Assembly (NCBI GenBank): GCA_003546025.1
Contig: QPKB01000001.1
Location: 44,880,553 to 44,944,552 of the forward strand
Direction of reading: 5' to 3'
Source: Camphora micrantha
Taxonomy: Eukaryota; Streptophyta; Magnoliopsida; Laurales; Lauraceae
DNA length: 64,000 bases
Both the position numbers and the translations under genes were made by a program. Position 1 is the first letter of the stretch. Each line of letters opens with the position of its first letter. Shown piece after piece: positions 22,037-32,780 of this stretch. The notes below the pieces were generated by a model that worked only from the letters and a program-made list of their open reading frames with translations, had not been told where the DNA came from and did no database searches.

Positions 22037-25000
22037 ATGGGGTCCAATACTGGGAACACAAAAGCACCATTGTTTGATGGTACTAACTACTCCTTCTGGA
22101 AACTAAGGATGCAGGCTTTCATTAAGTCACTTGGTTATGATGTTTGGGAACTGTTAGAGTCGGCTACAATGCTTCTATCACACCCATTGATGCTGCAATG
22201 AAGAAAACTAGCAGACAATGACTCCAAGGAGCAGAACGCTCTCTATAGCGGCCTTGTGGACAGCGAGCTTGTCAAAGTCGTGATGTGCAAAACAGCCAAA
22301 GAAATCTGGGACAAGCTGCAGACTATACATGAGGGTGACGAGAAGATTAAAGAGGCAAAGCTTCAGACTTATCGCTCTCAGTTTGAATCTCTTCACATGG
22401 TGGAAGACGAGAACATTGACACTTACATGTTGCGAGTCAATGAAGTGAGCAACTCCATCCGTGGGCTGGGAGAGGAGATCAAGGAGCCAGTCATCGTTAA
22501 AAAGATACTTAGATCTCTTCAGCCTCAGTTCGACTCCAAAGTGTCCGCGATAGAACATGCAAAAGACCTGAATGTTTTCTCCATGGATGAGCTTCATGGT
22601 TCTTTGACTACTTATGAGATGCGGATAGGCAAGACGTCTGCATCTGATAGAGAAGCGGCCTTCAAGGTACAAAAAAAGGAAAAAGAGGTTGCTGATCATG
22701 ATGGTGATTCTGATGATGATGAGCTTGAGGCTCAATTTGTAAGAAAGTTGAAAAAGGGCAGCAAAGGCAAGTACAAAGGGAAGCTACCCTTTAAGTACTT
22801 CAACTGTGGAGGTGTTGGCCACTTTGCAGCGAAGTGTCCGCTTAAGGATGACGACAACGACTCTAATTCTGATAAGAGTCAATGGAAGAAAAGCTACAGC
22901 AAAAAGGGTAAGACCAAAAGCTTCATCAGCCAGTACACCGATAACGCGTCTGAAAGTTCAGACGATGACCACTCAGCTGAGTCGACTGAAGCCCTCTTCA
23001 TGGTCACTATTGAAGAGGAAGAGGAGCAAGAGCTGAAAGCTGAGGAAGATGAGGCGGAGGTCAATCTTGAAGGAGAACTTATAGCCGCACTTGAAGAACT
23101 GAGCTTGGAGCGAAAGTCCGGTAAGAAAAATCTGAAACTCCTCCATGAATTTGAAAGCACTGTTGTTGTTTTAAAAACTCAAGTAGAAGAATTTAAGAGG
23201 ACCATAGAAGTCCTAGAAAACCAAATCAGTACCAAAACTGAGGAGATTGTGAAACTTGAGAATGAAATCCTTGGAGCAAGGGCTGAAAATTTAAAACTTA
23301 ATCAAAAGCTCAAAGTGCTCCAAGCGATCGATGGAACATTGAAGCTAAACAACCTGCTGAACCTCCCCACATCAGATTCGGTCTAGAATTTGAGACCGGA
23401 GAATCCTCTAAGGTTGCACCTCCTGAAAAGACAACAGCCCCCCCTAAGTTTGTGAAACAATCTATTGTACCTACTGAGGTTGTGAAGCCCCAAACCCAGC
23501 CTAGGAAAGAGACTATACATGTGGAGAGGTTTGTGAAGTCTAACCAGCCATCCAAGAAACAAAGAAAGTTCAGTTTTTATGATTACTGTTTCCATTGTAA
23601 TAGATATGGACATAAAATAGCTGAGTGTAGACTTAATGTTAAACCTAGTATGATTGTAACTAGGAACCCTTTCTCAGTCCTAAGTAGCCACAAAATTGAG
23701 TGCCATAAGTGTTATAATTATGGACACTTGGCTAGGGACTGTAGATTGCATATTGCTAACAAATTTCAGGTTAAGAAGGAACCCAAATTGGTCAAGGTTT
23801 GGAGGGTAAAGAAGAGGGCAGAAAAACCCAAGGAATCATTCATTGTGCAAACCGCATTCAATGCACAAAAGAAGGCAGCACCGTGGATCCTTGATAGTGG
23901 TTGTTACAGCCATATGACCGGTGATAAGGAGAAGTTCACAAAGCTACAGCAGTTTGAAGGTGGCTCAGTAAAATTCGGTAACAACGACGGCGCCAAAATC
24001 GTTGGAAAAGGAACCATTCAGCTGAAAGAAGGCAAAATCAGTTCTGAAGAAGTGTTGTACGTGTCTGGACTTAGACACAACCTGCTAAGCGTAAGTCAGA
24101 TCTGTGACAAAGGTCATGAGGTCACCTTCACAAAGAATGGCTTTGCTATCAAGAAGAGAAACAGTGGCAAAAAACAGTGGCTATAGGGTCAAGAACATCT
24201 GGAAATCTATATACCTTGTCTGATGGGTCGGAGAGAACTTGCTTGATGAGCCAAACGGAGGAGAGCTGGCTATGGCACAAGCGGTTAGGCCATCTCAACT
24301 TTGACAACATGTCTAAGTTGTGTACAACAAAGGCGGTGAGAAATTTTCTTAAAGTTAGCAAACCCGCCAACCCGATATGCGATTCATGTCAAAAAGGCAA
24401 GCAAACTCGAGCTGTGTTCAAGACAAAGGAGCATCACACAAGCAAACCCCTAGAGCTCGTCCACACGGATCTATGTGGACCAATGAGGACTCAAAGCATT
24501 AATGGAGATAAGTACTTCATGTTATGCATTGATGATTATACTAGAATGACATGGGTTTTATTTTTAAAACATAAACATCAAGCACTTGATCGGTTCAAAG
24601 TGTTTAAAGCACATGTTGAAAACATGCTAGGGAAGAAGATCAAGACGTTAAGGTCTGACCGTGGAGGCGAATTCACATCTGAAGAATTCACCAAGTTCTG
24701 CGAGCATCATGGTATTCAACAACAATACTCAGCCCCTAGAACTCCACAACAGAATGGAGTCGTTGAACGCAAGAACCGCACCGTGCAGGAAATGGCACGC
24801 ACTATGCTGGTTGAGAGCAAACTGGCTGACAAATATTGGAAGGAAGCAGTCCATATAGCTGTGTATATACAAAATCGTTGCATGATCAGGCGATTTGGAG
24901 ACAAGACGCCATACGAGCTATGTTTTGGAAGGGCAGCTTCAGTCAAGCATTTCAAGATATTCAGCAGCAAGTGCTTCATCAAGCGACTTGAACAAAATCC

Positions 25001-26909
25001 GGGAAAATTTGAAGAAAGAGCTGATGAAGGTATATTTTTAGGTTACTCCTCCACTAGCAAGGCATATAGGTGTCTTAACAAAAGGACCAGAAAAATCATA
25101 GAGAGTGTTGATGTTAGAATAGATGAAAATTATGAACCAATGAATGTTACTCATAATGACAGTCTAGTTTATGAGGACTTGAGTGAGATCTATGATGAAA
25201 TGGCTGAACCTAATGATTCTGAGAAATCAAAGGATGACTCAGAAAATGCTACTCCTAGAAAGCACAGCACTTGGGTCAAACAACACCCCAAGGACCAAAT
25301 AATTGGAAATCCTAAGGCTGGTGTTCAAACTAGACATAGTGTGGCGAACATTTTTTCACTAGTATTAATGATCGAATCTAAGACAGTGGCTGAAGCAAGC
25401 CTTGATGAAAATTGGTTAAAGGCTATGCATGAGGAGTTAGAGCAAATAGAAAAGAACTCCACTTGGGATTTGGTCCCTAGACCTGCTGATAAGAATGTCA
25501 TAGGCACAAAATGGGTCTTTAGGAATAAGCTCAATGAAGATGGTCATGTTGTGAGAAACAAGGCAAGGCTGGTGTGTAAAGGCTATGCTCAAGTTGAGGG
25601 CATCGATTTTGAAGAAACCTTCGCACCAGTGGCTCGTCTGGAAGCCATACGAATGTTCCTAGCATTGGCTGCATACAAGAACTTCAAGGTGTTTCAAATG
25701 GATGTAAGTCAACCTTTTTGAATGGGCTACTTGAGGAAGAAGTACATATTGAACAACCAAATGGTTTTCTCTTGAGCAACAGTTCAGACCTGGTGTGTAA
25801 GTTGAGGAAGGCTCTATATGGCCTAAAACAAGCACCGAGGGCCTAGTATGCACGGCTGGATAGTTATCTTAGCAAGATTGGCTTCGGCAAAGGTCTAGTT
25901 GACATCAATCTCTACATCAAAGCAGAGCAAAACAAACAGCTGGTTGTCATAGTTTATGTCGATGACATTATCTTTGGCGGCAACGACGAAGAGTTGTGCA
26001 TAAACGTCGCTGAAGAAATGAAGTGTGAATTTGAGATGTCCATGCTTGGAGAGCTGAGTTTCTTCCTTGGTCTCCAAGTGTAGCAGCTGAAGCATGGTAT
26101 CTTCATATCACAGTTGAAATACATCAAGGAGATGCTGAAACGATTCAACATAGAAGACAGCAAGCCGGTAAGCACGCCTATGTCCACGAACACAAAGCTA
26201 AGTAAAGATGACAAGGCTCCATCAGTTGATCACACCACTTACCGATCAATGATAGGGAGCTTGCTCTACTTGACGGCTATAAGACCGGACATTCTACAGG
26301 CAGTGTGTATGGTGGCCAGATTTCAGTCTTCACCAATAGAAGAGCACCTTACAACAGTGAAGAGGATATTTCGGTATCTCAAGGGTACCTTGGAGCTTGG
26401 CATATGGTATCCCAAAGGTAAATCATTCACTCTCATTGCATATTCTGATGCTGATTGGACTGGATGTGTAGATGACCGCAAAAGCACAAGTGGAGGTGCA
26501 TTCTATCTAGGTGAAAGATTGGTGGCTTGGCACAGCAAGAAGCAAGATTCAGTATCTCTTTCTACAACGGAAGCGGAGTACATAGCAGCAACAACTTGTT
26601 GTACCCAAGTCCTGTGGATGCGTCAAATGCTCTTAGATCTTGGTGTTCAGACGCGAGATCCTACGCCAATCTTATGCGACAACACAAGTGCCATTCATAT
26701 CTCCAAGAACCCTTGTCCAGCACTCCCGCACAAAGCATGTTGCCATACGCTATCACTTTCTCAAAGAAAAGGTTGCTGACGGTGAGGTAAAATTGGAATA
26801 TGTTCCAACCACTGAACAAGTGGCTGATATCTTCACAAAGCCTCTACCAAAGGAAGTCTTCGAGTATCTTCGTAAGAAATTGGGAGTTACTCACTCTCCC
26901 AAGCATTAG
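22037..26909 (+). pseudogene. Copia-1 gag-pol polyprotein, frameshifted
   Basis: Begins at ATG 22037 (APLFDGTNYSFWKLRMQAF is the typical Gag start). The UBN2 Gag domain spans ~22037-22700. The first zinc knuckle near 22800 has Tyr for its first Cys. A coiled-coil, acid-rich region follows, then two intact CX2CX4HX4C knuckles near 23590 and 23705, and protease with ILDSGCYSHMTGD near 23887. Integrase shows HKRLGHLN, the LCIDDYTRM Asp and SDRGGEF near 24656. Reverse transcriptase carries YVDDIIFG near 25958, and RNase H has SDADWTGC near 26449 and ends DIFTKPLPKEV. Breaks are compensating single-base indels near 22168 and 22208, frame changes near 23350, 24170, 25706 and 26715, and TAG codons at 25844-25846 and 26081-26083. 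It cannot make a full polyprotein. Confidence 0.93.
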
Positions 26910-26968
26910 GAGACCTTCTTGTTAGGGGGAGCACGCATTATTGCTATTCCTTTGGCTCCTAAGCAAGT

Positions 26969-27182
26969 CCCTTTGCGATTGTTGTCAAAGGGGGAGATTA
27001 AATTGTAAGAACATGTTGTTCAGGGGGAGTCTGTAAGTTTTAAGGGGTGATTGGTTAAAGTGAAACTAGAAGCCACCAACAAGACTTGCTACAGTAGTTC
27101 AGAACAGAACAGAAACTTGTTTGCAAGATCGATTGATGGTTAACATGTTCGAAGTGTTGCCAACAATTCCAAAGGGGGAGAT
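26969..27182 (+). promoter_or_regulatory. Copia-1 purine-rich 3' tract region and PPT
   Basis: Three AGGGGGAG-type purine tracts occur at about 26987-26997, 27019-27027 and 27171-27181. The last (AAAGGGGGAGAT) abuts the 3' LTR and is the polypurine tract. The first follows a small hairpin CCCTTTG...CAAAGGG (26969-26975 with 26986-26992). Confidence 0.8.
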
Positions 27183-28409
27183 TGTTGGATTTTGAAGAGA
27201 GTTTGATGTTTGAAGTATGATTTTGTGTTGGAATTATTGTCAACACATTGTCACACAAGTGTCATGAAGAGCTCGGCGAAGAAAACAAGGAAGACATGAA
27301 GAGCTCGGCGAAGAAAACAAGGAAGACATGAAGAGCTCGGCCATGACACTGAGCTCGGCCATGACACTGGGCTCGGTAAAATACTCAGCTCGGTTACCCA
27401 GCTCAGTTTGGTAAAGCGTTGAGCTCACTCAGCTCAATTACCCAGCTCAGTTCGGTGAAGCGTTGAGCTCAGTCAAGCGCAGAGCTCGGTTAAGTACTGA
27501 GTTCGGTCAAGCGCAGAGGCGCAGAGCTCGGTTAAGCACTGAGCTCGGTCAAGCGCAGAGCTCAAAACAGAAACTTGCACGATTAAGCACTGAGATCGGT
27601 CAAGCGCAGAGCTCAAAACAGAAACTTGCGCGAGAAAAAAACAGGGGATCTTTCAAAACAGAAACTTGCGCGAGAAAAAACATGGGATCTCTTCCAATCC
27701 TTGAAGGAGTTTCCAAAACCTCTCCTAGCCTTTTTGCAATCACGAATAAGGGTTGGCAAATCCTATAAAAGGGCATGCTAGGGATCTTTGCATATATAGA
27801 TAGAAAGAGAGAGGTTTGTGAGGGGTGTGAGCTTGCAAGGAGATACTGCTGTGATTCTTTTACAGCAAGTCAAGAAGAAACTCTGCATCAAGAAGATGGT
27901 TCTTCATCAGTAGTTCCTTTAGATAAGTATTTCTCAATTCATATTTATTAAAAATCTGATTTGTATGGGATTGAGAGTGAGAGATTGTAGAAAGGAATTT
28001 CTGTAAAGGGTTCTTCTCTAATCATTGTAAAACATCAAGTGGGTGCTTGGTGTTGGGGTTTGGTGATCCCGTCTGTTGGTACAGACGAATTGTAAAGGGA
28101 GTTGTTGCTTCCTTTGTTGCTTCCTAGATAGTGGGTGCTATCTGAATAAGGGGTGGGTGCTCCTTGAAGTTGAAGCTTCAGAACTAATCAATGCAATACA
28201 TTCTAAGACCAGCCTCGGATTGGTGTCCGGGCAGTCGTTGCACTGTGGATGTAGCCTTTGGGTGAACCACGTTAAAACCTTGTGTTCCTGTGGTTGCTTG
28301 CTTATTATTTTACTGCTTTGATTATTTGGACTCATTTATATTCAATTAAAAAGTATTGAGACATCACTGATTCACCCCCCCTCCTCTCAGTGGTCGTGTG
28401 ATTCTAACA
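27183..28409 (+). repeat. Copia-1 3' LTR (1227 bp)
   Basis: Matches the 5' LTR. It is 43 bp longer, mainly from a second GAGCTCGGCGAAGAAAAC-containing unit near 27268-27330 and a TTGCTTCCT duplication near 28105-28122. TATA box at 27764-27770. Ends CTAACA followed by the flank CTATGTAT. Confidence 0.93.
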
Positions 28410-28510
28410 CTATGTATGGTCCATTTCAATGGACCAAACAGTGGGCCCCACCCTAGGCAGCAGACAACTTTCTCTTGTCCTCTTGAGCTGAGGAGAGGGC
28501 TAGTCATATA
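28410..28510. mobile_element. Right end of the MITE split by Copia-1
   Basis: Continues the inner MITE interrupted at 20785. It ends in GAGGAGAGGGCTAGTCATATA, an imperfect inverse of the left end near 20494-20520. Confidence 0.6.
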
Positions 28511-28965
28511 CACTCTCACCTTACTATGAGAGATAAGGTGGGGGCCCTCACATCCATATCCAATGTCAACAATTTAATTGTGAAGGCCCCCACCCATATC
28601 TCTCATAGTAACGTGAGAGTGTCTCTCACAAAAGCACCTCCCTATATAGGTGCTCTTGTGAGAGACACTCTCACCTTACTATGAGAGATATGGTGGGGGC
28701 TCTCACATCCATATCAAATGCCAACAACTTAAATGTGAGGGCTCTTACCTTATCTTTCATAATAAGGTGAGAGTGTCTCTCACAAGAGCACCTATATATG
28801 GGAGGTGCTCTTGTGAGAGACACTCACACCTTACTATGAGAGATAAGGTGGGGGCCCTCACATCCATATTTAATGCCAACAATTTAAATGTGAGGGCCCC
28901 ACTTATATATCTCATAGTAAGGTGAGAGTGTCTCTGATAAGAGCACCTCCCACATATATATATAT
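28505..28965. mobile_element. Three head-to-tail palindromic MITEs
   Basis: Three near-palindromic units of about 150 bp (about 28505-28650, 28655-28800 and 28801-28950). Each begins with CACTCTCACCTTACTATGAG, has a ~30-bp middle with CAACAATTTAAATGTGAGGG, and returns through CTCATAGTAAGGTGAGAGTG. Junctions carry GAGCACCT and AGGTGCTC in inverted pairs around TATATA. The family is the same as the outer MITE left of Copia-1. No coding capacity; a TA-rich microsatellite follows at about 28950-28975. Confidence 0.8.
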
Positions 28966-28975
28966 ATATATATAT

Positions 28976-29595
28976 GGAAAATTCTCCAAATCGCCCTATG
29001 TGAAAAGGGGCGTTTTTGCCCTCTTTCACTAATCCAATTGACTAATGCCACATCAGCTGACATTTAATACAATGAAAAAGTGTATGAGCCCTGAAAACAT
29101 GAAATTAGCCATTTAAGCATGAATTTCCAAAAGTGACGTTTCACATTCCTAGAATCTTGGGCATTTGTTGAAAGAGAAAAAAAAAAAATAGGAACTCTCT
29201 CATTTATTGAGAGAGAAAATATAGGAGCCACAGGGAGAAAGCGTAGCCCTCTTTTAGAACTGAGAAAACATGAAATTAGTCGTTTAAGCCAAGAAATTCC
29301 AAAAGTGACGTTTCACATTCCAGAACTCTTGGGCATTTGTTAAGAGAGAAAGAATAGGATCTCGGTCATTTATTGAGAGAGAAAAAAATAGGATCTCGGT
29401 CATTTATTTAGTAGCAGTTGAAGCCATTTACTTTCCTCTTTTTTTCAGATAACCACAATCAATGCAGATAACCACAATGAATGCAAATACAACTCATAAG
29501 TTTTGGTTGGTTAAAGCATGGGGTGTTCCTCTTTTAAAAATGCCCAAGCGTCACAAAGCGTTCCCATAGATATATATATATGTGGGAGGCGGTCA
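28976..29595. repeat. Spacer with ~150-bp direct duplication
   Basis: No gene. A segment at about 29088-29225 is repeated at about 29262-29410 with moderate divergence. Shared words include AAACATGAAATTAG, CCAAAAGTGACGTTTCACATT and CTTGGGCATTTGTT, followed by GAGAGA-rich runs. Inside the second copy, ATAGGATCTCGGTCATTTATT is itself duplicated. Confidence 0.75.
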
Positions 29596-29871
29596 TGTAA
29601 GGACCGTCCTCACCATTATTTTATGGACTCATCCACACCGTTGGATTTTGAGCCTTATCCAACGCTCATCACACGCGGTATATATTGAATGGAGGGAAAT
29701 GAAAATGAAACCCAAAAACAGCCCTCGCCCAAATAGAAATCGGAAGACAACAACGATTCTCTCCGCTCCCTTCTCCCTCTCATCACTTCGCCGGCAAACC
29801 CAGAGCTTTCCTCTGCCATATCTCGTCTCCGGTGCCGGAAGCTATCTCCTTTTCTCCAAATCCTCGTCTCC
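29596..29871 (+). repeat. Left 276-bp terminal inverted repeat
   Basis: Shared landmarks with the right end are CACCATTATTTTATGG, TTGGATTTTGAGCC, TCACACGCGGTA, CCCAAAAACAG and GGTGCCGGAAGCTATCTCC. The repeat includes pyrimidine-rich sequence that looks like a 5' UTR. Confidence 0.85.
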
Positions 29872-30187
29872 AACCTCAATTCGCCGAAAGCAAGCTCGTC
29901 TCTCTCTCTCTCTCTCTTCTTCTCTATCTCATCCCTCTCTTTGCCGATAGGACATCGCTTCCTCGTCTCTCTTGCTATCGGTCAACGTGCTCTTTGTTGC
30001 ATATCTTCCGAACGAGGTCTGTTGCAAAAACCCTTGTCTTGTCTCTCTCCAAATTGATTCTGGAACGAGAAAGAGAAACCAGAGCACCTGTTTCCGATCT
30101 CTTCCTCATCTCTCTCGCCGACCTCTGCATCATCTATCTCTGTCGTTCTTCTCGCTTTTATCACAGTTGATAAAAACGCCATCTTTC

Positions 30188-30328
30188 ATGGACGACCCTA
30201 CCTCTTTTCATCCCGCTCTGTTTTTCCAAACCTCACCTTCCATTATTGAGGTAGAAGAGGACGATGACTACCCTGCCTTGATAGCCGGCCACGATGGTGG
30301 ATCACCTAGCCGCCATGGAAGCAATCAG
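30188..30328 (+). CDS. First-exon-like ORF inside the TIR element
   Basis: From ATG 30188 the frame encodes 47 codons (MDDPTSFHPALFFQTSP, then an acidic EVEEDDDYPALIAG) and ends exactly at a splice donor AATCAG|GTATAT. It is preceded by a CT-rich leader that looks like a plant 5' UTR (29895-30187). I do not recognise the protein and found no clear next exon. It may be the first exon of a captured host gene or of a passenger transcript. Confidence 0.4.
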
Positions 30329-31411
30329 GTATATTTTAGAAAACAAATTTTGTGTAGCTTAATTTAATTTGTTCCTCTTGTTCGATTATTAATATAGCTT
30401 TCAATGTAGATAAATGGTATCATGAGACAAATAGCTAGGCAGCTTTTCAGTTAACAAGAGCCTATACGTGGATTGCTGTGAGACCTTTCTGTTGTTTACT
30501 ATATACAGGCTAACAAGTCTTGGGAGGAGAAGTAGTTGAAATTCTACAGGGCAGTGATTTGAGATGTGTTTGAATACTTTTGTCATGTTTAAGCTTAAAG
30601 ATTGAGATAGTGTGTTTATCTTTGTGTTGAGTTGTAATTTGGTCATTATTTTGTTTGACCTTTAATATGAAAATGTAACCACATGTTGTTTTGTGCCTCT
30701 CAAATCCAAGAATGAATATATACATCGATTTCTGTTTTGTGATGGTTTCTAGAAATTATTGTTTACAGATACAAGTCAGATTTTGAAAGCATCAACTATT
30801 TGGACCCCATGTTAAAGATATCCACCATCAGATACAAACTTTATTTGTTTCATTTTCCACAATCAATCAGATATATGGACCCCATGTTACAAATATTCCT
30901 GGCTTGGAAACTCCAATTAGTCCAGGCCCAAACGGTGCTGTCAACCCATTGTGATAAGAAGGCAATTCATTTGTAGTTTTCAGTTATAGTTGTAGAGTAG
31001 ATGATGAAGGACTTGTGAACGGTGGGTGTGTGGTATTTATCAGAGCAAATACGCAAGATAGCATGGAATTCAAATACAGTTCATTAACAAGCTACAATGC
31101 AGATAAAGAATCATAGGAATATCCCAAAAAATAAATAAATAAAACCTTCAATCCTGCAGTGTTCCTTTCTCTTTCTCCTCTCATAAAATGTCGGTGAGGT
31201 TAAGAAGCATAAGTATTGAGAGACAATACCATGAATTCAAAAGACAAGTTTTTAATAATTCAGAAACAACATTTTAAACATTGGATTAACCATCCTGGTT
31301 ACATGTGCAACTAAGGCATCTCCAAAGCATGAATTCTATGCCAGACTCAACATGAAAAGTAAAATTATGATAAATTTTTCGGAGATGCACTTTCAAGCTC
31401 TTCAGCGGCCT

Positions 31412-31519
31412 CTACTGAACTGTTCTTTTCTTCTCTTCAATTATCTCATTCACATGTGGATGAGCTTCAATAAGTTGCCAATTTGAGACTTCATCTTTCC
31501 AAAGCAACCCGCTACAACC
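31412..31519 (-). pseudogene. Exon-like fragment, minus strand, unrecognised
   Basis: Read on the minus strand, 35 open codons contain LLWKDEVSNWQLIEAHPHV and end at TAG (plus-strand 31412-31414). The stretch looks protein-coding in composition and resembles a last exon. I cannot name the family. It points opposite to the exon at 30188, which suggests pieces captured from different sources. Confidence 0.35.
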
Positions 31520-31931
31520 ATTTTAATACTGCATAAAGTTTTGCCACATAAAAAAACCGTTAGTGACAGATCTGAAACCTCAACAATATATATGATACAA
31601 TTGTTTTGAATGGTGATAGTTGGAGTACCTGGAACCTAGTGATAGTTCGGGTAGACAAATCCTGTTTGCTGCGGGAGAATCGAGCTTGGAGACGAGCAAC
31701 TTCACCTTTGTTTGGTGCCACTCTCGCGCCAGAGAAGAGCAATGGTAGAGGTAGTTCAGGCTCGGGTAGATACGGGTTTGTCTTTCGCAAGGCGGAATCG
31801 ATTTGGGAAAAACTAGCTTTTTGCTGGCAAGTGGAAGACAAGTAAATCCCAGGCAAGCGATGGAAGATCGGATGAAGAACATGGGAAAATGAAATGGGGG
31901 CTGGGGGACGGCATATGAGCGCTGTGTCAAG

Positions 31932-32075
31932 GACGGAACCCATGTCATGTAGGAGACGCAAGGAAAGCTCCCTGTTGAGTACGAAACCTGTGTCATGCCG
32001 GGGACGAAAAGAGAGCTCCTTGTTGAGGATGAAACCCATGTCGGTAATGCAAAGAAAGTGCTGGTGACCCGGAAC
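31932..32075. repeat. Three ~50-bp tandem repeats
   Basis: Units beginning GAAACC or GGAACC, with TGTCATG, GAGACG or GGGACG, and GAGAGCTCC-like words recur at about 48-52 bp spacing, just inside the right terminal repeat. Confidence 0.65.
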
Positions 32076-32154
32076 CTAGGCCGGAGAAGACGATCGAGAT
32101 CTGCTATGCATTTGTCCTTCACAGGAGGAAAGAATTGGGGATTTCTTCATTTGA

Positions 32155-32430
32155 GGAGACGAGGATTTGGGGAAAAGGAGATAGCTTTCGGCACCGGAGA
32201 CAAGATATGGCAGAGAGGAAAGCTCTAGGTTTGCCGGGGAAGTGATGGGAGGGAGAAGGGAGAGGAGAGAATCGTTGCTGTTTTTCGATTTCGATTTGGG
32301 CAAGGTCTGTTTTTGGGTTTCATTTTCGTTTCCCTCCATTCAGTATGTACCGCGTGTGACGAGCGTTGGATGAGGCTCAAAATCCAACAGGGTGGATGAG
32401 TCCATAAGATAATGGTGAGCGGTCCTTACA
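32155..32430 (-). repeat. Right 276-bp terminal inverted repeat
   Basis: Inverse of 29596-29871. A few small indels separate the two arms, for example near the CTCTGCC run. Confidence 0.85.
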
Positions 32431-32780
32431 GGTGCGCTCGGTGCGCATGTGGGGCCCACATGATGGTCCATCTGAATGGACTAGACCCCCCCTCCCCCCG
32501 AACTTCACATTGGGCCCACCTTTGCACTCATCCAATGTACTTTACACTGTTGGATCGACTGCACACCCATCCGAATGGATTGTACACCGTTAAACTTGTA
32601 GGGCCCAGATGGAAATGAGATGATCAGGGTTGGGGCTGATTTTTTACAAAGATGAAGGGCTAGGGGAGATCCTTCAATCGTCCTAGTCCTAGTCCAAGGT
32701 AGGGCCCCATTTGGGCCCAACCTTGAGGCGCGCACACTGGATCAGTACTATATAAATGGTTGTGTGTGTGCTATGTTGCA
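32431..32780. repeat. MITE-related repeat, inverted relative of 20580-20785
   Basis: Contains GGATCGACTGCACACCCATC, whose reverse complement closely resembles the stretch near 20693-20735 around TTTGGATGGGTGTC. It shows the same repeat family elsewhere in the window in the opposite orientation. No ORF; borders uncertain. Confidence 0.5.

Larger units (their letters stand above)
20786..28409 (+). mobile_element. Copia-1 LTR retrotransposon, complete, coding region broken
   Basis: Full element with 5' LTR 20786-21969, primer-binding site, gag-pol remnant, polypurine tract and 3' LTR 27183-28409. LTRs start TGTTGG and end CTAACA. Domain order is gag, zinc knuckles, protease, integrase, reverse transcriptase, RNase H, the Copia order. 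The flanks carry an 8-bp direct repeat CTATGTAT (20778-20785 and 28410-28417), longer than the usual 5 bp. The two LTRs are very similar apart from small duplications, so insertion was fairly recent. Frameshifts and nonsense codons make it non-autonomous. Confidence 0.95.
29596..32430. mobile_element. 2.8-kb element with 276-bp terminal inverted repeats
   Basis: Ends at 29596-29871 and 32155-32430 are inverted copies at about 88-90% identity by eye, beginning TGTAAGGACCG. The interior (29872-32154) holds exon-like fragments on both strands, spliced-looking borders and a small tandem repeat, but no transposase. Very long terminal repeats around gene-like pieces resemble a Pack-MULE. No convincing 9-bp target duplication was found next to the ends, so the class is not settled. 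Confidence 0.75.

Noticed and set aside
22208..23160. Antisense ORFs over Copia-1 gag
   Set aside because: Shadow frames of the gag gene on the opposite strand.
29582..30170. Long ORFs across the left terminal repeat of the 2.8-kb element
   Set aside because: Ser/Leu/Arg-rich translation of CT-rich leader sequence; only the frame from 30188 with its splice donor was kept as a possible exon.
31560..32339. Minus-strand ORFs of 159 and 180 codons
   Set aside because: Overlap the tandem repeats and the right terminal inverted repeat in several frames at once; no domain seen.
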